Shown here: positions 50,204-61,375 of the stretch, one piece after another | How positions within the stretch are numbered: the stretch's first letter is position 1 | How the letters are laid out: each line of letters starts with the position of its first letter | Source: Albugo candida | Lineage: Eukaryota > Oomycota > Peronosporomycetes > Albuginales > Albuginaceae | Length of the DNA: 64,000 nt | Direction of reading: 5' to 3' | NCBI GenBank assembly: GCA_905220665.1 | Contig: CAJNAR010000029.1 | Span: 1 to 64,000 of the forward strand | Position numbers and translations under genes: made by a program | The notes under the pieces: model-generated | What the model was told of the DNA's origin: nothing | The model's database searches: none | The model's input: only the letters and a program-made list of their open reading frames with translations

Positions 50204-51564
50204 ATGTCGTCCAAGACAGATCGATTAGCGATTCTCTCATTCAACGTAAAAATTTTTGACGCACAATGTCATCGAGCAGTGTTTCATTCAACATTATGAT
50301 CAATTGTTGTAGATTTTTGCTCGCCCCGAAGGCATTCACAATGGCGAATGGTTTCATACGGGAGATTTCAAAGATCAACGAATTTCGTATTTATTGCGCA
50401 AATTGGAAAATTACGACGTGGTTCTACTCCAGGTTTACTCTTTCATCTATTTGATGAAATTTTGATTAACGAACCAACGTAGGAAATGTTTGAAATAGGT
50501 TTTCGTCACCGAAGTTTTATACGACGAGCGTATGAACTCGGTTTCAAATATCACTCTGGTTCCGTATGGGTACGACTGTTTAGACACACTCTGTATTGAA
50601 AAAAAAAATTTAATGTACAATTTCGTAGCCGACCGTCACAGATAAACTTCTCATTGATGGAGGTTTGCTTATAATAAGCCGATTCCCGATAATCGAACGT
50701 GATCGTATTACGTTCGAGCGCGGGCTGGGAGCGGATGGAGTATGTGCCAAAGGCGTACTTTACGCCAAAATTCAGCTTTCCAGCCGAACATCTGAATTCA
50801 TGCATGTTTTCACGACTCACACACAAGCAGGCGAAAGCCTTGACACATGGACCGTGCGCCAGCATCAACTGATGCAGCTGATTTCATTCGTTAAAAGCAG
50901 GGTGGACAAAGATAGGAGCAAACCTGTACTTCTCACTGGCGATTTCAACCTCGATGCACGACATAATGTTACACATCAAGGCAAATACGACGTCGAGTCG
51001 GTTTTGTGTTCTGAAAGCGAGGTGTACAAACAATTAGTGCACAATCTATCCACCGCATTGGATCATCGCGACGTTTTGGATCTAATGAAAAATTACAACA
51101 CGAAATCTAAAAGCGAAAGTTGCGTGCATCCAATAACAAACGGGCATGGACACGGTCGATTGTTTCACTCGCTCAATGTCAAGGATCGGTATGTGGACGG
51201 AAAATGTATCGATTACATGTTTTTCTGTCCATCAAAGGATCCGACTCAGATTGCAAATTTGGAGATTGTGACAAGCAAGACACAAATCGACTTTTGTGGA
51301 ATCGGTGACACGCTCTGTTTGAATCAGGCGGTGCCAATCACTCACATTTCGGATCATTATGGATTGAGCGCCGAATTCCGTCTCGATGGGAGTGATGGCA
51401 GCACATCGATCAAAGAGCTGCAAAAAAAGTACCCGCCTCAATTGTATTGTGAAAAGCCTCCGGTGTTGTGGCAACTGAAAGTATACGCTTTGCTTCTTCT
51501 CAGCATCGTATCTGCATTCGGGCTATTGTTCAAAGTGTTTGCATTTCTGGGCGGGTTGTTCTAG
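50204..51564 (+). CDS. Neutral sphingomyelinase-like phosphodiesterase, four exons
   Basis: Exons 50204-50245, 50313-50432, 50483-50569 and 50629-51564 join to 394 residues; introns are 67, 50 and 59 nt, GT-AG. The join gives the endonuclease/exonuclease/phosphatase fold of neutral sphingomyelinases: RLAILSFN at the start (catalytic Asn), IFARPEGIHNGEW, YDVVLLQEMF (the metal-binding Glu at the Q|E splice), IDGGLLIISRFPI, LTGDFNLDA near residue 187, and THISDHYGLSAEF near 325 with the catalytic Asp-His. Two hydrophobic C-terminal segments (VYALLLLSIVSAFGLLFKVFAF) would anchor it in a membrane, as in ISC1/nSMase. It should hydrolyse sphingomyelin or inositol/ethanolamine phosphosphingolipids to ceramide. 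The first exon is 42 nt. Convergent with GGC1, 40 bp between stops. Confidence 0.92.
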
Positions 51565-51585
51565 TAGACTCAAGACAAAACGTTA

Positions 51586-51602
51586 TCATATATATATATA
51601 TT
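51586..51602. repeat. (AT)n microsatellite between convergent genes
   Basis: A run of alternating A and T (atatatatatata) fills most of the 40-bp space between the stop codons of the sphingomyelinase and the mitochondrial carrier. It probably lies in both 3' ends. Confidence 0.7.
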
Positions 51603-51604
51603 AA

Positions 51605-52627
51605 TCAAGCTTGAAATGCTTTTTCGAAATACGCGATCAAATGCTGAGCGACTGCGAAGGAGAAAACCAATTTTGGTCCCACAACACTTAATTTTGGCAT
51701 TAGTCCTTTGAAAAGAGCACTGGCTCCTTCCTGTTGTATCAAATTGCGCACGATTGACATCCCGGATTCAGGCGAATTGTAGGGACGCGATTGAACTCGA
51801 GTTTTGATAACGTCCAAAGGCTGTGCCACTATCAATATGTAAGTATACGTTTAGAAGTATACAACTTTGAATATTGCGAGATCGTACCAAGAATGCTAGC
51901 AGAAGCTCCGAAAATGGAAGCGACAAAATTCTGGAAAAATGTTGCATCACTGAAATTTTTTAGCTGAAAGAAGTACTCTTTGCAGACGGCTGAGCCACCA
52001 AAGAGTGCAAAAGAGCCTGGCGCATTACGTGCAGCAGTCCATCCAGCTCCGCGGTACAATGCAAATCGCTCTTGCTTAAAGATCTCAATGATACCACGAC
52101 CAGCGATAGCTGCTGGATTCGTCTGGGCGCGAATTTTGAGCACGTCTAGCGGCAGGAGAACGATTTCGCCGACGCCAATGAGACTTCCGGCGGTTGCGTG
52201 TAGCATTGTTTTTGCATTACGCTCGCCGAATACGTTCTCAAAGGTTTTTTGGTGGTGGTTGGCCATATAATCTTTCACAATTGGCTGTCCTCCGAACTTA
52301 TAAATTCGCTGCGAGACTTTATACCCTGCAGCAAACCCAAGACCTGGAAATAAAGAGCGGTAGCGCTGTATTAAGGGCTTCTCTGATGCATCGCGAAAAA
52401 TCACATTGGAAAGATCGTGTATACTCGTGACCTGTAAATTAGTAGATTGATATGCATACGGAGGATGTTGCACGTACTTTGTTTATGTTGGTCATCAGAC
52501 GTTTGGCTACGGTATCGACAGGATGGAATATCATCAGTTCTAAGACACCTGAAGTGGTAGACCCCAGCAGGCGTGCTGCCATTTGATTTGTGTTACTGAT
52601 ATGCTTTGTATCAGAAGAAGCTCCCAT
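51605..52627 (-). CDS. GGC1: Mitochondrial GTP/GDP carrier (GGC1/YHM1-like), three exons
   Basis: Exons 52478-52627, 51888-52431 and 51605-51828 (minus strand) join to 305 residues; introns are 46 and 59 nt. The three mitochondrial-carrier repeats are marked by HPVDTVAKRLM, LPLDVLKIRAQ and QPLDVIKTRVQ. The sequence tracks yeast Ggc1 closely: RSLFPGLGFAAGYKVSQRIYKFGGQP, AGSLIGVGEIVLLPLDVLKI, LYRGAGWTAARNAPGSFALFGG, NSPESGMSIVRN and KGLMPKLSVVGPKLVFSFA. This carrier swaps cytosolic GTP for matrix GDP across the inner membrane and affects iron and mtDNA maintenance. The last splice falls inside the third repeat's signature (LVAQPLD). Start ATG at 52627. Confidence 0.94.
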
Positions 52628-52813
52628 TTATACCGTCACGTGATTTCTTCTGAACTGAGATGCCGTAGACTGGTGGTCGTTTTGAGTTACGTTCGTGCAA
52701 CATTATCAAGCAACATTTATTCTCGAACGGCCCGTTCACCAACATGCATTGAAAATTACAAAAACAACTAAATTAAATGATCTCACAACATCATAGCCAA
52801 GCATGAACCGAAT

Positions 52814-53338
52814 TCATGCAGCTTGAATCGAAGCATTCTCAAGGCTTTCGACTTTGCACTTTCCGGCACTGGTCGATAAAGGGTAGAATCCCTTGTACAG
52901 TACTTCGTGTTTTTTATTTGTTTTGATATCTTTGCCCACAGACTCCCATACTTTATACTTTTTTAAATGCAGTGCTGTCATGGGTTCGATGACATCTTCT
53001 CCTTTCGCGACAATCCTTTCGCCAACAGATGCTTCCTGAGGAGGCTCCACCAATTCCATTCCACCTTTACCATTGCCCACCATCAGAATCTGTCCACGGG
53101 AGCGATGTTTTGCGATTTTTGTAGTGCGTAGATTGCATAAGACCACAACCATTCGATGAAGTACTTCTTCCTCAGTAAAGTATGGTTGATGCTCAGAAAC
53201 TATTTCCAAAATCTCTTCGGTACCCACTTGTACCTTTTCAACGTAATGCTTCTCAGAAGTCGGATGCTGCTTCACTTCCACAACCTTACCCACGCGAACG
53301 TCCAAATTGGAAAACAAAGACGACTGACCTAGCGCCAT
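52814..53338 (-). CDS. Stand-alone tRNA-binding OB-fold protein (EMAPII/AIMP1/Arc1p C-terminal type)
   Basis: The protein has 174 residues and starts at ATG 53338. Almost the whole length is one EMAPII-type tRNA-binding module: NLDVRVGKVVEVKQHPTSEKHYVEKVQVG, LCNLRTTKIAKHRSRGQILMV, and the C-terminal extension GERIVAKGEDVIEPMTALHLKKYKVWE...GKC. In fungi, plants and animals this module is fused to a GST-like or synthetase domain (Arc1p, AIMP1, MetRS, TyrRS); here nothing precedes it. It probably gives tRNA affinity to a synthetase partner in trans. I see no upstream exon that would add a partner domain, but the 5' side was checked only by eye. Single exon. Confidence 0.88.
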   Translation of the reverse strand: MALGQSSLFSNLDVRVGKVVEVKQHPTSEKHYVEKVQVGTEEILEIVSEHQPYFTEEEVLHRMVVVLCNLRTTKIAKHRSRGQILMVGNGKGGMELVEPPQEASVGERIVAKGEDVIEPMTALHLKKYKVWESVGKDIKTNKKHEVLYKGFYPLSTSAGKCKVESLENASIQAA

Positions 53339-53615
53339 GTTCTCCTTAACGCTGTTTTGCGAATGAATTGAAAGAGCATGCCGACCCGGTGCTTGAAGTT
53401 AAATGTGCTTGGAGGTGATTGGCTTTTAGTTTAAAGTTTTCGATTATGATTGGGCGACGTCTTGCATTACGAGCTGTCGCATATTCCGAAATTTTATCGA
53501 TGTCATGTATCCACGTCATTGGCGCTATATTTTAGCAGCATATTTACTACTATACACCACCGAGCTACTACCACATCAATCCAGGATATTGTGTATTTCT
53601 TGCACCAGCGATCGA

Positions 53616-53980
53616 ATGCGGTTTATAAAATTACTACGTAATAATATTGAGGACGATGTCGTTCCAATCCTCTCCGTTGATCTTGATCTTGCAGTAGAAG
53701 CTATCTTGCTAACCCTTTTACTTGACAGGACATCCATTTGCACGTTTCTGAGCACCCAATTCTACTGTCGAACTCCAGAAACAGGAGCCTACAAAATCAT
53801 TGCATCGCTACTGACGAAACGTGTTCTGCGACACTGATCCCCTTGGTTGAGTACGCTGTCAACCTCAAAGGCGATCCCTCAGTCATCTGCGCCATAGAAT
53901 TGAGTGGGTATACACCTCAAATGATTGTTGAGCTGATAAACTTGTTTTATTGTAGCAATAAGACCCCTGACCTTGGCTAA
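53616..53980 (+). CDS. Possible small BTB/POZ-like gene with a 35-nt intron
   Basis: Exon 53616-53693 (MRFIKLLRNNIEDDVVPILSVDLDLA) can be joined to 53729-53980 (DIHLHVSEHPILLSNS ... VICAIELSGYTPQMIVELINLFYCSNK). The gap has a textbook plant/protist intron look (GTAGAA, branch-like TGCTAAC, TTTTACTTGACAG) but is only 35 nt. The joined 109 residues have a pattern loosely like BTB: an ADIHLHV strand and, near the end, IEL-x5-P-x3-VEL-x5-Y. The expected AHK motif is missing and upstream frames are broken. It may be a decayed gene. Confidence 0.25.
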
Positions 53981-56100
53981 GGAACTGGGGTTGTAGTGTA
54001 GAATACATGGAGAACACGCATCTGTCTATTGCCAACGCGTCAGCATGATGTCTTTCAAAGGCCAAAACAACTTGATCGAACCAGAGGAATGAAAGCTCGA
54101 GAGAATAGACGCAAACTTATTCGTCACGAGTCACCTGTTCGATCAAATGGCTTGAATGCGTACAAAGCCATTTTGCCGAAATTTCGTGCTGATCTGCAAC
54201 GACCGCTGGATAATTGTCAAGTATAATCATGTTCGACCATTTCGCCAGGATCGCTGCAGACATTGATGGCACGATTCAATCGACAAATCAAAAATTGACC
54301 AGATATGGATCAGATTAATCTGATACTGACGTGCTAAAAATTGGAATTTACGCAGGAAACTTCAAGGGAGCTGCAAGTTGCGCAAGTGGCAAGAGCTTTA
54401 GTGATTTACCTGAAGTCTTCTGCTGCGATTAAGGATGCAGACTTATTTATAAGCACTACTGCATGATTATAAGTGGAAAAGGCGATGTTGGCGAAATGAG
54501 CATTGGTCTGTAAGAAGTAGGCTACAAAAAGCAATTGGAGAGATAAGATGTAATATATTTATCATAATTCAGAAAATAGCGCAATTGATCGCACCAATTC
54601 AATGACTGACGCATTATGATTGTAGTACAGGTAAGGTAGGGAACACGTGAGGAGATAAAATCAATGGGTATGTCTCATTTTTTTGTCGTTTGCAATGAGT
54701 AAATGGCTACAAAGGACACACAGAATGAGGCGTACGCATTGATTTCATGCAACTCACGCGGTGGAAGCGCCATTATGAGATATAGCGGTAAGGTGTACCG
54801 TGGAATCCAAAAATAGTGGTAGTGTGCGTACGCGTGCGGTATGGCATGGCGTTCCTATTAGAGGTCCATCATACATAGTCAGTGTATGTTCATAGATTGA
54901 TAGTGTCGATGGGATGCGATTAAAGCAACATGATAGTTAACAAACACGGGCACACGGCAATAAGATATGTATGTATTATGTATGTATATGAATGATGTAT
55001 ATTAACAAATAAAATCGTAGTCTAATTCCAAAAAGCATGCTGTCTATATCTCCCTTCAAGCTGCCAATAGCGTGAGTGTACTTGATTGCTCCTACTAAAT
55101 CGAGGCCGCTTCCAAGACGTTAATTCGCTCGATATGAGGCGCTAATGATGAAGGTGGACGTATTTGTCGATGACTTGGTGGACCAGAAATGCAAATAAGC
55201 TTGTGCCCTTGTAGTGGATTTTTTCTTCGGCTCTTGAATGCAGCCCGGTGCTGAGTGTGCTTTTTGTTTGATACCGGTTTGATGTTGGTGGCGTCGAGGT
55301 TGTGGCATGGAAATGTCGTGCCAAGCGAACCAGATTTAGAAGACGAACGAGCTGAAAAAATCCGGACAGGACTGGTACTTTAAAGGCGCAATGGCATATG
55401 ATGAATCCATCCAGACAGCAATGTCGGTAAACCGAATCTTCAGACTCGCCTTCTTTGAACTTAGACGCTCTCTGGAACACCTACAGCACACAGAATACCG
55501 CGTCAGGATTGTGGCGTCAAATTGACATAACTGAAAAAGGCGAGAGCGTCACCTGGATCGGAAGCTATCATTTTGGTAAGACTTCACTCAGATGACAAAT
55601 AGAATGTAAACATCGGGGGAAAATATCAGCTTTTGACGATAAAAATGCCAAGTGCAAATTGGAATACAATGAGCTTGAGAAAATATATTCAGAGAAGTTA
55701 AATTTTTCAAAAAGCAGTCATATTGAATCTGCCAAGTAAATGTTTATATTCAACCAATCCCTTGTGGATTCATCATTGCGATGCTATTCAAGCGTTTCCG
55801 CGACGAATCAGCGAACCCAAATCTGAGCCTGACTTGATGGGTTGTCACACCATGTTCGGTTGGAAGCAGAGTATTTAAACCAATCAAATACCCCCAACCG
55901 AGTTCTTGCATCGTTCTGATCCGATGCATCGATCCATACGAAATTTCAATACCGCTCTTCGTTTTGGACGCAATTATTTACTAAAACTAAATAGCTGCAG
56001 TATAGTATCCTATGATAGGATTGCCATCGGTAGTTGACCGTCTGCAACGAACTGTGCCCTCGGGAACAGAAATCAATATCTCATTTTAACATCTCACAAT

Positions 56101-56196
56101 TACATTCTTACACTCTTACACTCTTACACTCTTACACTCTTACACTCTTACACTTATACATTTACACTTTTACACACTTACACTTTTACAATTACA
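56101..56196. repeat. Tandem (CTTACACT)n minisatellite, degenerate on its right
   Basis: The unit CTTACACT is repeated about six times exactly from 56107 to 56154, then continues as variants (TTATACATTTACACTTTTACAC) to about 56196. It lies 200 bp beyond the 3' end of the kinesin-1-like gene. Confidence 0.85.
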
Positions 56197-56394
56197 TCAT
56201 GTCAACGATATTTCGACATGTCCACAATAACTACAACGACAAAAACAGCGGCTGTATCGTTCGACGATGGACGAATAAGCATGCCCTGATCCAGCTTTTT
56301 TGATCGAGCTACTCTAAGAGCACAAAGACGTCATAATGTACGAAGCCCACCTGCTCCAACTGAGCCTCTGATCCGTGTGGGCTTGATAACCGTC

Positions 56395-58897
56395 CTAGAA
56401 CCGAAAGAGCCGGTAAAAAAAAGATTCGCTCGACTGGAAAGGCTCTTCAGTTTGTAGTTGCTCTTCAACTTCTGCAATAGATTCTTTTGAAGTTGAGGAA
56501 GCTGATGAGCGCTGACTGCCCCCACGTATAGGTCGGACTTGATCATCGCATTGACGTGGGTGATCAAACGAATAAAGCGGTCCCGCAGCTCCTCCGCCAC
56601 GCAGCGTCTTGATGAGCGTTCCTTCCGTATTTCCATGGCTCTCAAAATGAGCTCTTTGTGCGCCACGAAAGTCTGAAATCTGATCCCGTAGACAGATGAG
56701 TTCCTCCACATGCTTCTCTGCCTGCTTCCGCAGACTCTCTGTGATTTGTCGATTACTCGCTTGTAATTTCTTGATTCGATCGTCACGTACTGCCACTTTT
56801 CGTTTCATTTCTTTGACGTTCATTTCCGATGCTGCAAACTTTCGAAGAAGCTGACGGTGTACTGCAACCAAATGCTCCAACTTTTGCTGAATGGCTTGCA
56901 TGTGTTTGCCTTCTTTCTCTGTAAGTCCTGATGTCACACCGATTTGATTCGTTGACGCAAGTACAGGAATGCTTTGTATGATCGAGTCCTTCAGCGGCAT
57001 TTCCAAGGATACATTTAGGCGTTGTTGAACGTCTCCAATCTCACTCGAAGGCGTACTGGTCGAAGGAATACGTTCCAATATGCAGTCATTTTCGAAATCT
57101 GCTTTTCGTTTCGGTGACGCCTTCATATCGTTCGCTGCACATGGTGACTGCGATTGTACAGTATCACAAAAGCTTAGTCGATTTGCTTCGTCTGATGACA
57201 GCAGATCGAGTTGCTGTTCAACTTTCTTCGCGTGAATCGTCAATTCCTTGTGCTCGAAATTTAGTCGCTCGTGATCAGACAGGAGCTCGGTGTAATGAAT
57301 CTCTTTCATTTTCAGAGCGAGTTCCAATTTCGCCACCACTCTCTTGTTCTCTTCTTCGGCTTCCATCCAACTCAGCTCAGACGACTCCATCGACTGACTT
57401 TTGCTGTCCAGTTGAGCATTCAAATCTTGAATTTTATTCCCACGTCGGTCAGATTCCAGTTGTACCTCAACTAATTCTTCTTCCAGATTTCGAAACTTTT
57501 TCTGAAGTTGTCGAAAAGCCTCGATAATACTTGTGTCAGATGACATGGCTGCGTCATGAGCACTTGAAGCTGCAGTTTTCAATCCGTTTTCATACGATGT
57601 TGTACACTCCAGTCGATTCTTCAACGCAGTAACGCGATTTTTTTCCAATTGCAAATCTTTTTCTAGTGCTTTCACAATATTTGTCAGGTCATCGGCACTC
57701 TTTCGCTCATTCATCACTGCTTGATTTTTGATCTTTTTCGCGCGGCTACCGAACCGGAGGGTTGAAAGAGTCTCAGTTGAATCCATATTGCTGCACGATA
57801 TGTTGACAATCAGCGTTGTCCGTGAATTTCCACCAAGAGAGTCTTGCAGAATGCGAGTGAGTTTGCTGTCTCGATATGGGACATGACTCATATTCAAGTC
57901 CGTCAAGTTGTTGATGACTATTCCAAGAGTAGACAATGATCTATTGATCATCTTTGCCTCCTCGAGCCGTTGTCCGACAGCTTCAGTTTTTCTGACCATT
58001 TCAGAGCCAGCCAGATCCACAAGGTACAATTTTCCTGATTTTACCACTTGTGTTTCAACATGTCTCTGGGACACTGTCACCATAAGAACGCTGTGACTGC
58101 GTGAGCTGCGTTGATTCATCTGGGTTGCAGCAATAGCACGCTTGTTGGTCCCTTCAATGACGTGATGCATGAATTCTTCTGGGCTTGTGACACACACCTC
58201 CTTCATGTTTTCAACAAAGAAACCACGTCCTGCGTCTTCCCGAATTTGTAGATTCACTCGCGCTTTTCGAGGATCCAATAGATCGCACACTTGCTCCATA
58301 TAAATCTCAATAAAACTCAATTTAGTTGTGAATTCCAAGTTGGCATCAGCAGTATGGATGCGATTAAAAAGCTCGAGAGCTGTTCTTGGTACAATTCCGT
58401 GAGTTTCAGAGCCACCATTGTCGGCACCTTGCATCGTGTACGTTTTTCCGGACGACGTCTGCCCGTACGTGAGAATTGTTGAATTATATCCTTCGATGAT
58501 ATCTGCAGATAGCAGTTATAGATAATAACACAGCTGCATATGATTACATGATCACACCTTCAACAGCGGGTCGGGCTACCGCATCAAAAACGATTAACTG
58601 GTCGTCTTGTTCGGTGAACACGTGGTCAAACTGAAATTCATGAGACACCGCTTCTCTCTACAGAAAAATATGAGAAATTTGAATACATTCTGATCGCGCA
58701 TGAATAGCGCACCTTGCAGTATACGATGTTCTCGCTTGTTTGAACACATTTGCGTTCTTTTTGGTTATATTCTTTCGCGTTGAAAGGTCTTAGTCGGCAA
58801 CAAACGCGAACGTTGCCATTTTGTCCGTGCTATTAAGTCATTGGTGTTAGAGATACATCTTTATGAATGGTCATCAACTTACTTTTGGAGTCACCAT
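56395..58897 (-). CDS. Kinesin-1-like heavy chain, four exons
   Basis: Exons 58883-58897 (only five codons), 58713-58829, 58558-58657 and 56395-58502 (minus strand) join to 779 residues; introns are 53, 55 and 55 nt, all GT-AG. The motor begins NGNVRVCCRLRPFNAKE and contains FDHVFTEQDDQLIVFDAVARP, P-loop YGQTSSGKTYTM near residue 92, MNQRSSRSHSVLMVTV, YLVDLAGSEMVRKT, and the neck LRFGSRAKKIKNQAVMNE, where RAK(K/S)IKN is a kinesin-1 hallmark. A coiled coil follows (about 345-640) with breaks; the tail is short and Ser-rich. It should carry cargo toward microtubule plus ends. The residues most often used to bind the autoinhibitory IAK tail motif are not evident. Its 3' end has a decayed copy at 59850-60480. 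Confidence 0.93.
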
Positions 58898-59849
58898 AGG
58901 GGTTCTATTTGATAGCTTTTGCCTGCCTTCTCAATTATTAATACATTTACAGGAACCAGCCAATGAGAGCATGTGAATTGAAAATAACTGATTAGCAATG
59001 GATAAAGACATCGTGTATTTGACGAATCAAAACGTGGCAGCAGTATCTGCCATTTTCTAATCATGTAGCAGTAGCTCTAGTGGCAACATGGATGGTATAG
59101 TAGCCTGTAGCAATTGTCAAAGCTTACGTTATAGCGCAACTTGCATAATTTTGCTCGCACATCGTATCCGTTTGAATCTACTGCAAAATGAATGACGTCG
59201 CGATGACGTTAATAAAAGAGAGTGCCTTCCCGCCCCAGCGTTGAATAGCTCTAATGTATCGATAACACAGGGCCTCCGATCGCTTCTTGAGTGAATGTCG
59301 TACTCACTACGATTCTAACTGTCAATAACGCTGGACATAGCATCCTTTACCATGTGCACATTTTTCAAGTACACAATTGGCTGTATTCAGCCACAATGAA
59401 GGTGTGATCATACCGAGAAGATCGTCAAACTCTTAATTCAACTATGATAATTTATTTGTCTCCAGATGGGAGTATCCAAAGTGGAACCGGGTCAATGCTG
59501 TCAGCATACTGTCTCTATCTAAGAGCGAATTTTGCAAGGTATCTGTGGGTTAAGTTTTATGGCTTCTTATGATACATTCCACACGGTTTCCCGGTGAGAG
59601 GAAAATCCTTTCCGCCAAATTAAGTGTTGTGTCTCGCTAAGAAAATGGACGCAACCGCCTTGTACCGGTTTATCTCCAATATTCAAGCTGTGCTAGTCGG
59701 ATTATTCTTAGTGCAACCTTTCCGTGAATGGTGGCTACTTCTGTAGTCTGTTGCGCCAAATAAGAGATAACTTTCTTGAGTATTGAGCAACGCATATTCA
59801 TCGACAACTGAATAAGGCTAGCACAGCGCCACGTAAATCACTTCTACAA
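58898..59849. other. Intergenic region upstream of the kinesin gene
   Basis: Nothing recognisable: no ORF of useful length, no tandem repeat and no RNA gene seen by eye. Confidence 0.5.
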
Positions 59850-60480
59850 CTCAACTCCAAACCTACTTTGCCAACTCGCTTCTACAATCACATCATTTAA
59901 TCACTCTTTCCGACATGTCTCACAGTATTGCTTCAACAATTATATGACAGCAGATCCGTTCGACGATAGCTCAAGGAGCATGCACTGCTACAATATGATC
60001 AGGCTATTGGAAGAGCACTAGAACGTTCATATTGTACAAAGCCCATATGCTCAAATCGATTTTCAGAATTACCGTAAAAATACGCTTATACGCGCTGTAT
60101 TACCATTTCAAAATCGACATAAGGGGTCGAAATAGGTCTCGCTCTATCTTCAGTTTGATCGTCAAGTTCTGCATGAGAGGTGATGTAGCCGATAGGCACT
60201 GACTGCTCTTCTGGATGGGTCGGACACGATCATCTTATTGAACAGGTTGCGCTCTTGTCCTTCACGGAAGGTTGGAATTTGATCTCGTAGGCGAAATAGT
60301 CCTATCCCACGCTTCTGCAAATTGTCTGTCATTTTGCTTTCTCTCTTCTGGATTCTTAATTTTCTTCACAGAGTGCAACTTCTTTTCGCTTTCTTGATGA
60401 ATGACGGTGTAATAAAACATATCATAAGAAACCATCAAGCCATAGCTTTTGGGCATTGTAGCGATTGATGGGATCGGACA
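59850..60480 (-). pseudogene. Decayed copy of the kinesin-1-like 3' end and its downstream flank
   Basis: The DNA aligns by eye, in the same order and orientation, with 56180-56860. Matching landmarks are CGACATGTC (56215 / 59910), CGTTCGACGAT (56258 / 59957), TGTACGAAGCCCA versus TGTACAAAGCCCA (56338 / 60036), CTTCAGTTTG (56447 / 60151), CACTGACTGC versus GCGCTGACTGC, and GGTCGGAC-GATCAT (56533 / 60218). The minus-strand frame at 60262-60486 keeps a faint kinesin-tail trace (HSVKKIKNPEERKQNDRQ). Many substitutions and small indels break the frame, so it cannot encode the tail. It is a partial direct duplication, about 3.7 kb away from the source. Confidence 0.7.
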
Positions 60481-61153
60481 GGACAACTAGCTTTGCCACA
60501 GCTCTGAATCGATTACCACTATCGAAAGTTATATGGGTGCCGTGTATTATTGACGGAGAATGAATCCGTGCTGTCCATGAGCTAGAAGACCATGCTGTTT
60601 ACGCAGTAGACCAATTTGTTCATGCATTGGTTCAAGTGAGGAGGAAGCGCCCATGTCGTTGAAGCTTCTGGATTATCTGTGGATGATGGTGACAGTAACC
60701 TACTTGATCAAGTTCTCACCACGGAGTCTCGTCGATAGAACAAAATCAGTGTTGTCTTGGGCACCATAATTCATTTTTAAGGAGAAGATAGAGAACGCAG
60801 AAACTGGAAAAACACCGAACGGAATCCGCCATCACGAGCCCATGCTTTGCAAAAAAGCAATCCATTTATCGCTGTGCAAATATGATCGAGGTATCGTTTC
60901 TTCCAAACTCGACTGTGTTGAGATAAATTTCATTGTGGAGCTACTTCGAAGCTCTACATTCCAGCTTTGGCACTAAAAAAAGTATACACCCGCTGGTGGA
61001 AAAACTCGTCCATGTGTGATGTGAATCCCCCGCGTGGTTTGGCCAGCAAAGTTTGCTGGAATCTATGATGTGTGTGAAGCTGTATGTCGAGGCCCTACAA
61101 GAATTGGTGCAGAAATCTTGATTTGCTGGCTGTACTCGAACGCAGAGCGACCA
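60481..61153. other. Unassigned sequence right of the kinesin relic
   Basis: A minus ORF at 60941-61174 (77 codons, MISDIRQWSLCVRVQ) has a Cys/Ser-rich look and begins inside the left copy of the 77-bp repeat, but I know no family for it. It may be part of an old mobile element. No other structure is seen. Confidence 0.35.
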
Positions 61154-61230
61154 CTGTCGAATATCACTAATCAAGAATTCTCAGCGTCATTCTCGTAACG
61201 TTCAGTTGCAACTTTTCCATCCAGCAAACG
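61154..61230. repeat. 77-bp direct repeat, left copy
   Basis: The 77 bases starting CTGTCGAATATC and ending CCAGCAAACG are identical to 61376-61452. Both copies are followed by TGACTTGCG, directly here and after a five-base insert (AAGA plus overlap) in the right copy. Between the copies is a C-rich insert. Confidence 0.9.
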
Positions 61231-61375
61231 TGACTTGCGCCTCAAAAGCCTCCGGTCGGCTCGCCCCCCTCCCTCCCCCCTCCACACTCCTCCCGCCACC
61301 CAGTCCCCCCTCCATCCCCCCCCCATGACCCCCTGCCCGCCTCCCTACCCCTCTTTCGGTACGTCTGCCGTCCAC
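61231..61375. other. C-rich polypyrimidine insert between direct repeats
   Basis: About 145 bp are strikingly C/T-rich on the plus strand, with many C runs of four to nine (CCCCCCTCCC, CCCCCCCCC). The surrounding sequence is AT-leaning, so the boundary in composition is sharp. The complementary strand is G-run rich and could form G-quadruplexes. A minus ORF across it codes only a Gly/Arg-rich repeat and is not credible as a gene. Confidence 0.8.

Larger units (their letters stand above)
53339..56394. other. Gene-poor interval, 3.1 kb
   Basis: Apart from one doubtful small gene (53616-53980) and the tandem repeat at 56101-56196, I see no gene. Plus ORF 54029-54226 is basic and unremarkable; minus ORF 55142-55480 has no domain. 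A short (TATG)n-like tract lies at about 54966-55003. The rest is unstructured AT-rich sequence. Confidence 0.5.

Noticed and set aside
56101..56196. Internal telomere-like array
   Set aside because: The unit CTTACACT does not match the TTTAGGG-type telomere expected for stramenopiles.
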